64,000 nt of DNA from Streptomyces sp. NBC_00525 (GTDB lineage Bacteria > Actinomycetota > Actinomycetes > Streptomycetales > Streptomycetaceae). The stretch is from positions 124,001-188,000 of the forward strand of contig NZ_CP107834.1 in assembly GCF_036346595.1 (NCBI RefSeq), read 5' to 3'. Within the stretch, counting starts at the first letter, position 1. Each line of letters begins with the position of its first letter. Below are positions 1 through 8,645 of the stretch, piece by piece. The translations under genes were made by a program, and so were the position numbers. The notes below the pieces were generated by a model. It saw only the letters and a list, made by a program, of their open reading frames with translations. It had not been told where the DNA came from and made no database searches.

Positions 1-672
1 CCGTACACCGACCTGGACGAGTTCTACCGGCGCGGTCTGGTGCAGGGTTTCGACCTGCACCAGTACGGGCAGCGCGGCCTCCTGCCCGCAGGGCTGATCG
101 AGGAGATCCGCGCCCTGTCGCACCCGCCCGTGCCGTGGGACGCGCGACTGGCCCGCTGGTTCGACGAGTACGTTCCCCGCCCGGAGCTCGTACGCTCGTA
201 CGCGCGTCCGGCACGGCGGCAGGCCGCGACGCCCGACATCCCCCGCGCCGGCCGGTACTTCCCGCCCCAGGAGACGGCCCGCTGCACCTTCGGCGTCGTG
301 CTGGACACCTCCGGCTCGATGAACAGCACCCTGCTCGGCAAGGCTCTCGGTGCCATCGCCTCGTACGCCGAGGCCCGAGACGTGCCCGCGGCACGCGTGG
401 TCTTCTGCGACGCCGCCCCCTACGACGCCGACTACCTGCCGCCCGCCGAGATCGCCGGCCGGGTGCGGATACGCGGCCGCGGCGGTACCGAACTCCAGCC
501 CGGCATCGATCTGTTGCAGCGGGCGGACGACTTCCCGCCGGCCGCACCGGTCCTCGTCATCACCGACGGCTGGTGCGATGTCCTGCGGATTCGCCGTGAG
601 CACGCCTACCTGATACCGCAGGGGGCGTCGCTGCCGTTCACCCCGCGCGGCCCGGTGTTCCGGCTGACCTAG
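1..672 (+). CDS. vWA domain protein, C-terminal part (5' end outside window)
   Basis: The reading frame is open from the first base, so the gene begins upstream of the window; only the last 223 residues are seen. A von Willebrand A fold is indicated by the metal-binding DxSxS motif in 'VLDTSGSMN' (bases ~298-325) followed by a beta strand ending in 'VLVITDGWCD'. The arrangement resembles the C-terminal vWA part of predicted metallopeptidase-like (DUF2201) proteins that usually sit next to a MoxR-type AAA ATPase; neither that ATPase nor the peptidase-like N-terminus is visible. Cytoplasmic role unknown. Codon use is typical of the neighbourhood. Confidence 0.75.
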   Translation, partial: PYTDLDEFYRRGLVQGFDLHQYGQRGLLPAGLIEEIRALSHPPVPWDARLARWFDEYVPRPELVRSYARPARRQAATPDIPRAGRYFPPQETARCTFGVVLDTSGSMNSTLLGKALGAIASYAEARDVPAARVVFCDAAPYDADYLPPAEIAGRVRIRGRGGTELQPGIDLLQRADDFPPAAPVLVITDGWCDVLRIRREHAYLIPQGASLPFTPRGPVFRLT

Positions 673-692
673 GTGGAGTGCGGCCGAGGCCG

Positions 693-1538
693 TCAGGTGC
701 CTGCCGTACGTGCCCCGAGTACCGGTAGCAGCCGCAGTTTTTCGTCGTCCGGCGAACCCGGGGTTGCGGTGTATACCAGCAGTGTCTGGTTCTGCTCCGG
801 GTCCAGGAGGACCTGGCACTGGAGGGTGAGGACGCCCAGCTCGGGATGGCGTACGAGTTTGGGGTCCACCCGTGGCACGTCGATCTCGTGCGCGCTCCAC
901 AGGGTGGCGAACTCCGTGCTGCGTTCCAGCAGGAGGTCGCGCAGGTGCTCGGCGCGACCCCCTGTCCCCTGGCGTGAGTAGGCGGCGCGCAGGCCGGAGG
1001 CGAAGAAGCGGCTGTGCAGCGGGTGGTCCTGCTCCGGGTACAGCAGCCGGGCGGCGGGGTCGGTGAACCAGCGGTAGGTGAGGCTGCGTTCAGGCCCGGT
1101 GAACTGTGTCTGGTCGCCGAGGAGCGCGATGGCCGCCGGTGTCTGGGCGAGGGTTTCCGCCACGTCGCTGACGACCTGCGCCGGCGTGTCGTCCAGCCGC
1201 CCGAGGATGCGCATCAGGCCGGGCGTGATGTGGTCGGAGCGCAGGTTCCCGGGGCGGGATGGAGTGTTGTGTCCGGCGATACGGAACAGGTGGTCGCGTT
1301 CGGCGAGCGAGAGGCGCAGGCCGCGGGCGATGGCGGCGAGCATCGGCTCCGACGGCTGCGGCCCGCGCTGTTGCTCCAGTCGGCTGTAGTAGTCGGTCGA
1401 CATGCCGCTCAGCGCCGCTGCCTCCTCCCGGCGCAGGCCGCGGGTGCGGCGGCGCGGCCCGCGGGGCAGTCCCACGTCCTCCGGTTGCAGGGCTTCGCGG
1501 CGGGTGCGGAGGAAGTCCGCGAGTTGTGCTCGGTCCAC
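693..1538 (-). CDS. XRE-family transcriptional regulator with MmyB-like ligand-binding domain
   Basis: A 281-residue protein. Residues ~1-80 form a Cro/C1 helix-turn-helix ('RREEAAALSGMSTDYYSRLE' region), and the rest matches the MmyB-like sensor half common in Streptomyces ('DPAARLLYPEQ', 'HPELGVLTL'). Such regulators usually control a neighbouring oxidoreductase gene. The SDR gene lies immediately upstream on the same strand (90 bp gap), so the two may be co-transcribed. The ligand is unknown (fatty-acid-like molecules have been suggested for the family). Confidence 0.85.
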   Translation of the reverse strand: MDRAQLADFLRTRREALQPEDVGLPRGPRRRTRGLRREEAAALSGMSTDYYSRLEQQRGPQPSEPMLAAIARGLRLSLAERDHLFRIAGHNTPSRPGNLRSDHITPGLMRILGRLDDTPAQVVSDVAETLAQTPAAIALLGDQTQFTGPERSLTYRWFTDPAARLLYPEQDHPLHSRFFASGLRAAYSRQGTGGRAEHLRDLLLERSTEFATLWSAHEIDVPRVDPKLVRHPELGVLTLQCQVLLDPEQNQTLLVYTATPGSPDDEKLRLLPVLGARTAGT

Positions 1539-1628
1539 GGTTCCAGTCTCCCTCGTGGTTCCGGTGCCTGGGGTCCGGGCCGGTGGGTGGAGGTGTCCGG
1601 GTCGCCGGTCCGGGCGGCCCGGGTCCCT

Positions 1629-2384
1629 TCACAGCAGCATGCCGCCCGATGCCTCGATGCGCTGCCCGGTGACCCAGGACGTGCCCTCGGCGAGCAGCGC
1701 GGCAGCGGCGGCGCCGATGTCGTCGGGTTCGCCGGGGCGGCCCATCGCGGTGACGCCGCTCATCGTGGCGCGCATGTCCTCGTTGTCGCGGACGCCGCCG
1801 CCGCCGAAGTCGGTGCCGGTGGCACCGGGTGCGAGGGCGTTGACCGCGATGCCGCGCGGCCCCAGCTCCTTGGCCAGGTAGCGGGTGAGGACCTCGACGG
1901 CCCCCTTGGCCGCGGCGTAGGCCGCGGTCGGTGCGGCGACGAAGCGGGTCAGGCCGGTGGAGACGTTGAGGATGCGGCCGCGGTCCGCGATCAGGGGCAG
2001 CAGGGCCTGGGTGAGGAAGAAGACGCCCTTGACGTGGACGTCCATCAGCCCGTCGAACTGCTCCTCGGTGGTCTCTTCGAACGATGCGTACACGCCGTGT
2101 CCGGCGTTGTTGACGAGGATGTCGAGAGCGTCGCGGCCCCACTCCCGGGCCAGCGCCTCGCGCACCTGGGCGGTGAAGGCGGGGAACGTGGCGGTGTCCG
2201 CGGTGTCCAGCCGCAGGGCGATCGCGGTGCGGCCCAGCTTGCGGGCCGCCTCCACGACGGCCTCGGCCTCGTCGGCGTGCGAGCGGTAGGTGAGGATCAG
2301 GTCGGTGCCGGACTCGGCGAGGTGCAGGGCGGTGCTGCGGCCGAGGCCGCGGTTGGCGCCGGTGATCAGGGCGATGCGGGTCAT
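1629..2384 (-). CDS. SDR family NAD(P)-dependent oxidoreductase
   Basis: A 251-residue classical short-chain dehydrogenase/reductase. The Rossmann motif TGANRGLG is at residues 9-16, NNAG at about 92-95, and the catalytic Ser142, Tyr156 and Lys160 (YAAAK) are all present, so it should be active. I chose the ATG at 2384 because it gives the normal family N-terminus and has GGAG a few bases upstream; the open frame continues further but without family similarity. It lies upstream of the XRE regulator in the same direction. The substrate cannot be told from sequence. Confidence 0.88.
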   Translation of the reverse strand: MTRIALITGANRGLGRSTALHLAESGTDLILTYRSHADEAEAVVEAARKLGRTAIALRLDTADTATFPAFTAQVREALAREWGRDALDILVNNAGHGVYASFEETTEEQFDGLMDVHVKGVFFLTQALLPLIADRGRILNVSTGLTRFVAAPTAAYAAAKGAVEVLTRYLAKELGPRGIAVNALAPGATGTDFGGGGVRDNEDMRATMSGVTAMGRPGEPDDIGAAAAALLAEGTSWVTGQRIEASGGMLL

Positions 2385-2606
2385 GATGGCTCCGTTGGGT
2401 TCGAGGTGCGGGCGGACCGGCCGGTCCGTCGCCGCCTTCCACTCAACGATCGCGCGGGCCCGGGGGCAAATGAAGGCCGCAGTTATCCAGGGATCGTGAA
2501 TCCCCCCTTCAGCATCCGTCCCGCCGGGTGGTGGCCGTAACATGACCGTGCCGACCTCGGGTAGCGGCACGGCCACTGAGAGCCACGTCTGCCGGCAGGC
2601 AGGGGC

Positions 2607-3458
2607 TCAGTCGCGTGCCGGATGGATGGCGGTGACCAGCCAGGAGCTGCTGTGCAGCCACACCCCGCTGTCAGTCTCGTAGGGCTGCAGGGTGGCTGTC
2701 AGTGCCTGGCGCGCCGCCGTCCGCGAGGCCGGCGTTGCCTGGTCGAGCAGGTGGCGTACGGGGCCGGAGTCCAGCATGAACGCTGTGGCGTCCTCGGTGT
2801 CGGCTCCCCACTTCCCCGGCACTCGAATGTGCTGCACCTGCACCTTCTGGAACCCGGCGGCGGCGAGCAGATCCTGAATGTGGCCGGGGTCGGTGAGGGA
2901 GAACATGCCGGGGGCGCCGGTCTTCCCGAACCCGCCGAGCGGCAGGATGTCCTTGAGCGGGGCCATGGCGGCGAGCCACTCGTTGCCCTCCGGCTCGGCC
3001 GCACAGATGAACGCCAGCCGGCCACCGGGGCGCAGTGCGCGGTGGAAGTTGGCGAATGCGGCGGCCGGGTCGGTGAAGAAGGTCATGCCGTACCGGCTGA
3101 TGATCGCGTCGAACGTTCCGTCCCCCAGGGGGTGGACCTGCGCATCGCCGCGCACGAAGTCCGCGTTCGCCACTCCTTCGCGTACGGCGCTCTCCCGAGC
3201 CTTGTTCAGCATCGGTTCCGACAGGTCCAGGCCGAGCGCCCGGCCGCGTACGGCATGGCGGGCGGCGAGGCGCGTCGTACGGCCGGCTCCGCAGCCGACG
3301 TCCAGCACGGTGTCGGAGTCGAGGATGCCCGCAGCGTCCAGAAGTGGCTGGTTGAAGCCGTCGTTGACGGCGTCCCACCGCTCCTGGCTGCGGGCCCACT
3401 GCGCGCCCTCGTATCCGTTCCACGCCTCGGCCTGCGCGGTGTTGGCGAACTGCCCCAT
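2607..3458 (-). CDS. Class I SAM-dependent methyltransferase
   Basis: A 283-residue cytosolic methyltransferase. The glycine-rich SAM motif I is 'VLDVGCGAGRTT' (residues ~45-56), and the UbiE/COQ5-like architecture follows ('PLGDGTFDAIISRYG', 'ALRPGGRLAFICA'). The start is set at ATG 3458, preceded by GGGAGGGAG at a good distance, rather than the in-frame codon 30 bp upstream. It is transcribed away from the TetR gene at 3575, and the intergenic region holds two palindromes, so TetR probably represses it. Substrate unknown. Confidence 0.87.
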   Translation of the reverse strand: MGQFANTAQAEAWNGYEGAQWARSQERWDAVNDGFNQPLLDAAGILDSDTVLDVGCGAGRTTRLAARHAVRGRALGLDLSEPMLNKARESAVREGVANADFVRGDAQVHPLGDGTFDAIISRYGMTFFTDPAAAFANFHRALRPGGRLAFICAAEPEGNEWLAAMAPLKDILPLGGFGKTGAPGMFSLTDPGHIQDLLAAAGFQKVQVQHIRVPGKWGADTEDATAFMLDSGPVRHLLDQATPASRTAARQALTATLQPYETDSGVWLHSSSWLVTAIHPARD

Positions 3459-3506
3459 GGTTGAGCTCCCTCCCGCCGGGCGCGACAAGGCGTCCCGGCC
3501 CTAGAA

Positions 3507-3546
3507 TGGGCAAGTGCCCAAAATAGTATGGGCGCCCGCCCATACT
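3507..3546. promoter_or_regulatory. Two tandem palindromic operators for the divergent TetR gene
   Basis: TGGGCA-AG-TGCCCA at 3507-3520 and AGTATGGGCG-CC-CGCCCATACT at 3525-3546 are perfect inverted repeats with centres 22 bp apart, about two helical turns on one DNA face. They share the half-site core TGGGC. Their position between a methyltransferase and a divergently transcribed TetR gene indicates repressor sites; binding itself is inferred. Confidence 0.7.
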
Positions 3547-3574
3547 TGCAACGACCAGGACGACAGGGGAAGTT

Positions 3575-4162
3575 GTGTCACCTCGTGGAGTAGCGATTCC
3601 GGATCTGCGCGAGCGGCTGTTCGCGGCGGCGGAACGGGTGGCGGCCCGCGATGGCGCCGCCGCGTTGACCAGCCGCGCGATCACCGCGGAGGCGGGCTGC
3701 GCCAAGGGCGTGCTGCACACGCATTTCGCCGGCCTGGACGAGTTCGTCGCCGAACTGGTCCTGGACCGCTTCGCCCGCAGCGCCCGCCAGGCCCAGGCCC
3801 TGGAGGCCAAAGTGGGCCACGCCACGGTCGCGGAGAACCTCCAGGACGTTGTCGGGGCTCTGCTGGACTCTCTTCCGCCCGCGGTGGTGGGCCTGGCGAT
3901 CACCCGCCCAGCGGCCGCGGCGCACACCCGCGACGGCCTCCGGTCCGGCGCGCCCGCCTTCGACGCGATCCAGCACGCCGTCGCTTCGTACCTCCAGGCG
4001 GAACAGCACGTCGGCCGGATTCCGGCGGACAGCGACGCCGCCACCATCGCGCTCGCCCTCGTCGGCACGACCCACCACTTGCTGATGACCGGCAGCCCTG
4101 AACAAACCACCGACAGCACGGCGACCGTAGAACGACTGCTGGCAGCACTCCTCCCACGCTGA
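3575..4162 (+). CDS. TetR/AcrR family transcriptional regulator
   Basis: A 195-residue protein with an N-terminal TetR helix-turn-helix ('LTSRAITAEAGCAKGVLHTH', residues ~30-50) and a helical ligand-binding C-terminus. The GTG start is preceded by AGGGGAAG. The divergent neighbour is a methyltransferase and the shared intergenic region carries two palindromes, so it likely represses both genes. The effector is unknown. Confidence 0.88.
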   Translation: MSPRGVAIPDLRERLFAAAERVAARDGAAALTSRAITAEAGCAKGVLHTHFAGLDEFVAELVLDRFARSARQAQALEAKVGHATVAENLQDVVGALLDSLPPAVVGLAITRPAAAAHTRDGLRSGAPAFDAIQHAVASYLQAEQHVGRIPADSDAATIALALVGTTHHLLMTGSPEQTTDSTATVERLLAALLPR

Positions 4163-4335
4163 GGCCCAGCCGACGACGCCTCTGTTGCGTCTGGCGGCGG
4201 CGTACCAGGGTGCAGGAGTGAGCCGTGCTGCCGGCATCTTCCGGGACGCGGGGCAGGGAGCCGACAGCTGCGGCCGAAGCCGGTGACGGGTCCGTACGCG
4301 GTTGGGGTGAAGAGTCTGGGCGAGCCAAGGCGGGA

Positions 4336-4409
4336 TGGGGCTGACCGGATTCGAACCGGTGTCCTCCCACATGTCGTGAGGGCGCGACAACCGCTGCGCT
4401 ACGAGCCCC
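4336..4409 (-). tRNA. tRNA-like gene, anticodon uncertain (CAT if the loop is read conventionally)
   Basis: On the minus strand a 74-nt cloverleaf can be drawn: acceptor GGGGCT/AGCCCC (six pairs, then a C-C mismatch), D stem GCGC/GCGC, anticodon stem CTCAC/GGGAG with one A-G mismatch, and a perfect T arm ACCGG-TTCGAAT-CCGGT followed by A73. The anticodon loop reads GACATGT, which puts CAT at 34-36 but lacks the universal U33. There is an extra base between acceptor and D stems, and CCA is not encoded. It may be a divergent or decayed tRNA. The acceptor pairing continues outside the gene to a 14-bp inverted repeat (4329-4342 with 4404-4417). Confidence 0.5.
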
Positions 4410-4510
4410 ATCCCGCCACGATCATACGACTCACCCGCGCCCACCGCTCCGACATTTGGATGGGCGCCCGGTCCTGGGGTCCGGCTCTGGTGATCGTTAG
4501 GTTCGGGGCC

Positions 4511-4906
4511 ATGACGATCACGTATGAGTGGCGGGGCGACGTCGACAACTCAGCGCTCAACCAGCTGCATGCCGAAGGGTTCGGTCATCCAGTCGAGCAG
4601 ACCGACTGGTGTGCAAGGCTTCAACGTCACAGCCTCGGCTGGGTCTGCACCCGGGAAGGTGATCGTTTGATCGGCTTCGTCAACGTCGCCTGGGACGGCG
4701 GCGTCCATGCGTTTGTCCTGGACACGGTCGTAGCTCAGCCCAATCGTTCGAGTGGAGTGGGAGCCGCGCTGGTCAAGGCAGCTGCTGAGGGATGCCGCGC
4801 TGCGGGGTGCGAGTGGCTGCATGTCGACTTCGAAGGGCACTTGCGATCGTTCTACTTCGATGCCTGCGGGTTCAGGGAGACCGCTGCAGGGCTGCTCGCC
4901 CTGTGA
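4511..4906 (+). CDS. GNAT family N-acetyltransferase
   Basis: A 131-residue single-domain GNAT protein. The acetyl-CoA-binding region is 'DTVVAQPNRSSGVGAALVKA', with the V/A/N-x-x-G-x-G/A loop as SSGVGAA, and the C-terminus ends in the usual 'FYFDACGF' strand. ATG 4511 gives the normal family length; the upstream Shine-Dalgarno is weak. It is unlinked to neighbours in function and its substrate is unknown. Confidence 0.82.
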   Translation: MTITYEWRGDVDNSALNQLHAEGFGHPVEQTDWCARLQRHSLGWVCTREGDRLIGFVNVAWDGGVHAFVLDTVVAQPNRSSGVGAALVKAAAEGCRAAGCEWLHVDFEGHLRSFYFDACGFRETAAGLLAL

Positions 4907-5052
4907 CCCCGGCCTCCCGCCGTTGGAGGCCGAGGTCGGGTGTACGGCTGGGCAACTCCACCCGCGCCGCCGCCATACGGCCGGAGGGCGTCAGCCAGAG
5001 AGGTTTCCGGCAGCCGTCCGCTGGGGGGCGGCCACAACACGGGTCGGTTGTC

Positions 5053-6171
5053 TCACGGGGCCGGCGTCGTCGCGTTGTCGGTGAACCTCTTGCGCCAGGC
5101 GAGTGCGACGTAGACCAGGCCGATCAGCACCGGTACTTCGATGAGGGGGCCGACAACCCCGGACAGGGCCTGGCCGGAGGTGACACCGAAGGTGGCGATG
5201 GCGACCGCGATGGCCAGCTCGAAGTTGTTGCCCGCAGCGGTGAAGGCGAGGGTTGCGGTGCGGTCGTAGGCCAGGTCCAGACCCTTGCCCAGGAGGAAGG
5301 TCCCGAAGAACATCAGGGCGAAGTAGACCAGCAGCGGCAGCGCGATCCGGGCGACGTCCAGCGGCTGGGAGGTGATGGTCCTGCCCTGGAGGGCGAAGAG
5401 GATGACGATCGTGAACAGCAGCCCGTACAGCGCCCACGGACCGACCCTCGGGAGGAACTTGGCCTCGTAGTCGGCGCGGCCGAGCTTCTTCTCGCCCAGG
5501 CGGCGGGTGAGGAACCCGGCTGCGAGTGGGATGCCGAGGAAGATGACGACGTTCAGAGCGATCTTCCCCATGGAGATGTCGAGACGCTCGCCGTCACCGA
5601 GGCCGAGCCAGCCGGGCAGAAGGTCGAGATACAGCCAGCCGAGCAGGCCGAACGCCAGGACCTGGAAGACGGAGTTCAGTGCGACGAGAACGGCGGCGGC
5701 CTCGCGGTCGCCGCAGGCCAGGTCGTTCCAGATGATGACCATCGCGATGCACCGGGCCAGGCCCACGATGATCAGGCCGGTGCGGTACTCGGGCAGGTCC
5801 GGCAGGAAGATCCACGCCAGCGCGAACATGACCGCAGGTCCCACGAGCCAGTTGATGACCAGCGACGAGACCATGAGCTTCTTGTCGCCGGTCACGCGGT
5901 CGAACCGGTCGTAGCGGACCTTCGCCAGCACCGGATACATCATGACCAGCAGGCCGAGCGCGATCGGCAGCGAGACCCCACCGATCTCCACCTTCACCAG
6001 CGCGTCGCCAAGGCCGGGGACGAGCCGGCCGAGCCCGAGACCGGCGGCCATGGCAAGCAGAATCCACACCGCGAGGTAGCGGTCGAGGGTGGAGAGCTTC
6101 CTGACGATCGAGTCGCCCCCGGCCGCGTCTGCGCTCGCGGCGCGAGCGGTGGTGGGCTCGGTGGCGGTCAT
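5053..6171 (-). CDS. arsB: ACR3-type arsenite efflux transporter
   Basis: A 372-residue inner-membrane protein with about ten hydrophobic segments that extrudes As(III). ACR3 signatures include 'GLARCIAMVIIWNDLACGD' with the conserved Cys in the fourth membrane segment, and 'VFLGIPLAAGFLTR'. The ATG overlaps the stop of the upstream ArsR gene (ATGA), so the two are translationally coupled. No arsC or arsenite methyltransferase lies next to it, so it depends on reductases elsewhere. ACR3 pumps are often named arsB in Streptomyces although they are unrelated to E. coli ArsB. Confidence 0.92.
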   Translation of the reverse strand: MTATEPTTARAASADAAGGDSIVRKLSTLDRYLAVWILLAMAAGLGLGRLVPGLGDALVKVEIGGVSLPIALGLLVMMYPVLAKVRYDRFDRVTGDKKLMVSSLVINWLVGPAVMFALAWIFLPDLPEYRTGLIIVGLARCIAMVIIWNDLACGDREAAAVLVALNSVFQVLAFGLLGWLYLDLLPGWLGLGDGERLDISMGKIALNVVIFLGIPLAAGFLTRRLGEKKLGRADYEAKFLPRVGPWALYGLLFTIVILFALQGRTITSQPLDVARIALPLLVYFALMFFGTFLLGKGLDLAYDRTATLAFTAAGNNFELAIAVAIATFGVTSGQALSGVVGPLIEVPVLIGLVYVALAWRKRFTDNATTPAP

Positions 6172-6476
6172 GAGCAGGCCCTCTTGTTCTCGGCGGCGGC
6201 GCGGGCGGATGCGGCGAGTTCGGCGAACTGCTCGGAGAGCCCGGCGAGGACGTCGGGCTTGAGCTTGTAGTAGGTGTAGCGGCCGCACGGCTCGGTCTCC
6301 ACCAGCCCGGCCTCACGCAACACCTTCATGTGGTTCGACAGGTTGGTCTGCCGGGCCCCGGTCTCCTCCACCAGGTGCGTGGTGCACAGCGTCTCGCGCG
6401 CCAGCAGGGTCACGATCCGCATCCGGAGCGGATCGCCCAGTGCCCGGATCACATCAGCGTCGACTGAAGTCAGCAT
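6168..6476 (-). CDS. arsR: ArsR/SmtB family metalloregulator of the arsenite pump
   Basis: A 102-residue winged-helix repressor. The recognition region is 'RQTNLSNHMKVLREAGLV', followed by the wing 'EPCGRYTYYKL'. The classic ELCVCDL metal site is absent. The cysteines are at position 31 (ETLCTTH), about 66 (EPCGR) and 101 (KRACS), which suggests an atypical As(III) site made from helix and wing cysteines. It is the first gene of an arsR-arsB operon and overlaps arsB by 4 bp. The repeats just upstream are candidate operators. Confidence 0.9.
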   Translation of the reverse strand: MLTSVDADVIRALGDPLRMRIVTLLARETLCTTHLVEETGARQTNLSNHMKVLREAGLVETEPCGRYTYYKLKPDVLAGLSEQFAELAASARAAAENKRACS

Positions 6477-6488
6477 GCACCGACATTC

Positions 6489-6528
6489 TCACATCAACAC
6501 CTACTGATACCAGCAGATACTGATGTGA
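6489..6528. promoter_or_regulatory. Repeat-containing operator/promoter region of arsR
   Basis: Directly upstream of arsR lie TCACATCA (6489-6496) and its inverted copy TGATGTGA (6521-6528), and inside them two direct copies of TACTGAT starting 16 bp apart (6502 and 6518). The block is AT-rich compared with its surroundings. ArsR autoregulation through these repeats is inferred from position. Confidence 0.55.
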
Positions 6529-6548
6529 CGGTTGACGCGCAGCCACCG

Positions 6549-7186
6549 CTACTCGGGGGGGCGTCGTTCACGCCCCCAGAGCCCCGAGGCGAGACCGCCC
6601 GCCCTGCCCGTCTGCGTCCACAACGGGGACCGCTCCCAGGCGGTCGCCGTCGCGATGACCGAGGCCAGCATCAACTCGGGATACGTTGCCGGTTCAAAAC
6701 TGGCAGGCCTCCTCGGCGAAGGCCGTGTCGAGCGGTTTCTCGTGCGGACGTCGTGCAGGGCCTCGACCTTCCGGTGGTCGCGAACCGTCTGCGCGCATCG
6801 GGCGGCGCGTTGCTGCTCGATGGTCAGGCCGGTGACGGCATAGACAGCGGGAGGGCCCTCCTGCCCGCCTCTCGGTCGATCGGGCGGCGCTCGATCTGCA
6901 CGGCCTGCTGGGAACCGGTGAGGCACGGATGCTCCACTGCGGCGACCTTGTCTACACCGGATCTCGGCGCGGCCGTTTCCGATGTCACGAGTCCGGCCCT
7001 GGAGCGGGTTGTCCGCCCAAGGCAGGGACATCGTCTGCCTGCACGGCTTCTTCTGGCGGACCTTGGCGATAGCGATGCAGTGGGCGCGGCGGCGTAGAAG
7101 GTAGTCGGCGTGCTCGCGCTGGGTACGGAGTGCGTCATTGGTGAGCGCGGTTCCGGCGAAGCCGACGGCGGTGTCCAGCAGCGGCC
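6549..7186 (-). pseudogene. ISAs1-family transposase fragment (frameshifted, N-terminus missing)
   Basis: On the minus strand, from about 7186, the frame reads 'FAGTALTNDALRTQREHADY', 'SLPWADNPLQGRTRD' and later 'YAVTGLTIEQQRAARCAQTV', the middle and C-terminal blocks of ISAs1 transposases. A piece resembling 'QAVQIERR' is found only in another frame, so at least one frameshift has occurred. The N-terminal third and the element ends are missing. This is a decayed copy that cannot make active transposase. Confidence 0.75.
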
Positions 7187-7242
7187 GGAAGCGGCGAGAT
7201 CGCCGTGGGCCCGCACGGGCTGTCGAGAAGCGTCAACCAATG

Positions 7243-8112
7243 TCAGCGGAGCGGGCTGGCGCCGTGCAGGGCTTGCAAGATGTGTGGCCAGGCGGCGGCC
7301 CCCAGCGCTGCGTCGTCGGCGTCGGTCCCCCCGTAGCGCAGATGCGTCGGCGGAGTGACTGGTCCTTCACCTGGGAGGCGGGGACGGTGGCCGGCAGCGC
7401 GCCGTTCGACTAGTACGGTGGGCAACCCAACGGCAGCCCGGCGGTCCCTCAGCGCCCGTGCGGCGGGCAGGCAGGGCCAGGTCCGGTCGTCTCCGCCGGC
7501 TACCAGGACAAGCTCGGCTGCGGTGTTCTCCACGGGGATGGCCGAAGTTTCATACTGCTCGGGGTAGAGCTTGCGACTGCGCTCGTACCAGCCACGAAGG
7601 GACACCAGTCCGTCCTCGTCGGGTGGTTCCGGCTTCCATGCCTCGTCCAGCGGCACGAACGGGAGCGGCTCTCCGCGCCAGGTCCATGACGAGCGCCAGG
7701 GCCGACTCCGACCGTCCGTGCCGGGGCCCAGGTTTGGCCATGTCACTGAGGTGGGCGACAGTGCGACGACGGCGTCGATACGCTGGTCGAGGACGGACAG
7801 CCACAGCGCGGCCTCGGCTCCCTTGGACAGGCCGAGCACGCCAAGACGCTCGATGCCTTGGGAGTGCAGAAGGTCCAGGGCGTGCGTGAACGTCTCGATC
7901 GGGATCTCGCAGATTCCAGGCGCCTGGCCCTCGCCGCCGTACCAGCGGAGTCCCAAAGCCACCAACCCGCTACGCGCAAGCGATCGGCATCGCTGCTCGG
8001 TGCCGGGGCCGTAGGAGCCGTGCAGAACGAGCACCCCGATCCGGCCTCCTGCGGCTGGCCTCACCAGCACGCCCTCGACGGGTCCGGCGATTTCCTGCTT
8101 GATGATGACCAT
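7243..8112 (-). CDS. Alpha/beta hydrolase of the BAAT/acyl-CoA thioester hydrolase type
   Basis: A 289-residue cytosolic hydrolase. The oxyanion region is 'VLVLHGSYGPGTEQ', the nucleophile elbow GLSKGAE puts the catalytic Ser at residue 96, and 'ELVLVAGGDDRTWP' supplies the acidic residue. This matches the C-terminal domain of bile-acid-CoA:amino acid N-acyltransferase/acyl-CoA thioesterase proteins found alone in actinomycetes. The substrate is unknown. It is isolated between two transposase fragments (ISAs1 and IS110). Confidence 0.75.
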   Translation of the reverse strand: MVIIKQEIAGPVEGVLVRPAAGGRIGVLVLHGSYGPGTEQRCRSLARSGLVALGLRWYGGEGQAPGICEIPIETFTHALDLLHSQGIERLGVLGLSKGAEAALWLSVLDQRIDAVVALSPTSVTWPNLGPGTDGRSRPWRSSWTWRGEPLPFVPLDEAWKPEPPDEDGLVSLRGWYERSRKLYPEQYETSAIPVENTAAELVLVAGGDDRTWPCLPAARALRDRRAAVGLPTVLVERRAAGHRPRLPGEGPVTPPTHLRYGGTDADDAALGAAAWPHILQALHGASPLR

Positions 8113-8274
8113 GTTTCCCCGTAGACCGTTCCGGAAGATTCTGCCACCAGGCGACGGTAGGTCTCACCATCGACCAGCGCGGCGGAGCGACCCCATGCAT
8201 ACGCTCCGATTCAGCATGAACCGGGTGTCGCTCCGCTGCACCGAAGCCTTGCAGCGTGGCACCAGCTCTGAGGC

Positions 8275-8645
8275 GGATTGGACACCGGAAAGAAGAGCCA
8301 CCACACAGTGGTGATCGACACGACCGGCAAGCAGCTTCTTCGCGGACATACGCATCGACCGGACTGAGTACTACAGCTCATCGCCGACACGCCGGCGACA
8401 TCGGACGACGTCCTGCGGGCCGTCAACATCAACACGGGCGTCGCCCTCAGTCGGCCCGATATGGGACCATCCTCGGCACCGAGTTCATCGTCGTGGCCGG
8501 TGGAGACATGGACCACCATCGCGACCTTCATCCGGCCATGTGTTTATCAGCCCAGTTCACCGCACTGTTTGCTCGGCATCAATGGTCTACTACGACAGGA
8601 AGCGCACGAAGGACCATCAGCTTCGAGGGGCGAAGCCGGGTAGTA
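8275..8645 (+). pseudogene. IS110-family transposase remnant
   Basis: Translation gives 'GKKSHHTVVIDTTGKQLL', then a stop codon, then 'VLQLIADTPATSDDVL' and 'AVNINTGVA', the N-terminal DEDD-domain region of IS110 transposases. Further on, in another frame, comes 'YYDRKRTKDHQLRG', the C-terminal 'YDRKRAEGK' block. The middle is missing, so the copy has lost several hundred bases and carries a stop and frameshifts. It is inert debris, and no ends or target duplications are recognisable. Confidence 0.65.

Noticed and set aside
1014..2540. Long plus-strand frame of 508 codons opposite the XRE and SDR genes
   Set aside because: Antisense shadow in GC-rich DNA; Gly/Val/Ala-rich, no domains, and both opposite genes are strongly supported.
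6525..7097. Plus-strand 190-codon frame right of arsR
   Set aside because: It lies opposite the ISAs1 fragment, whose homology is clear on the minus strand.
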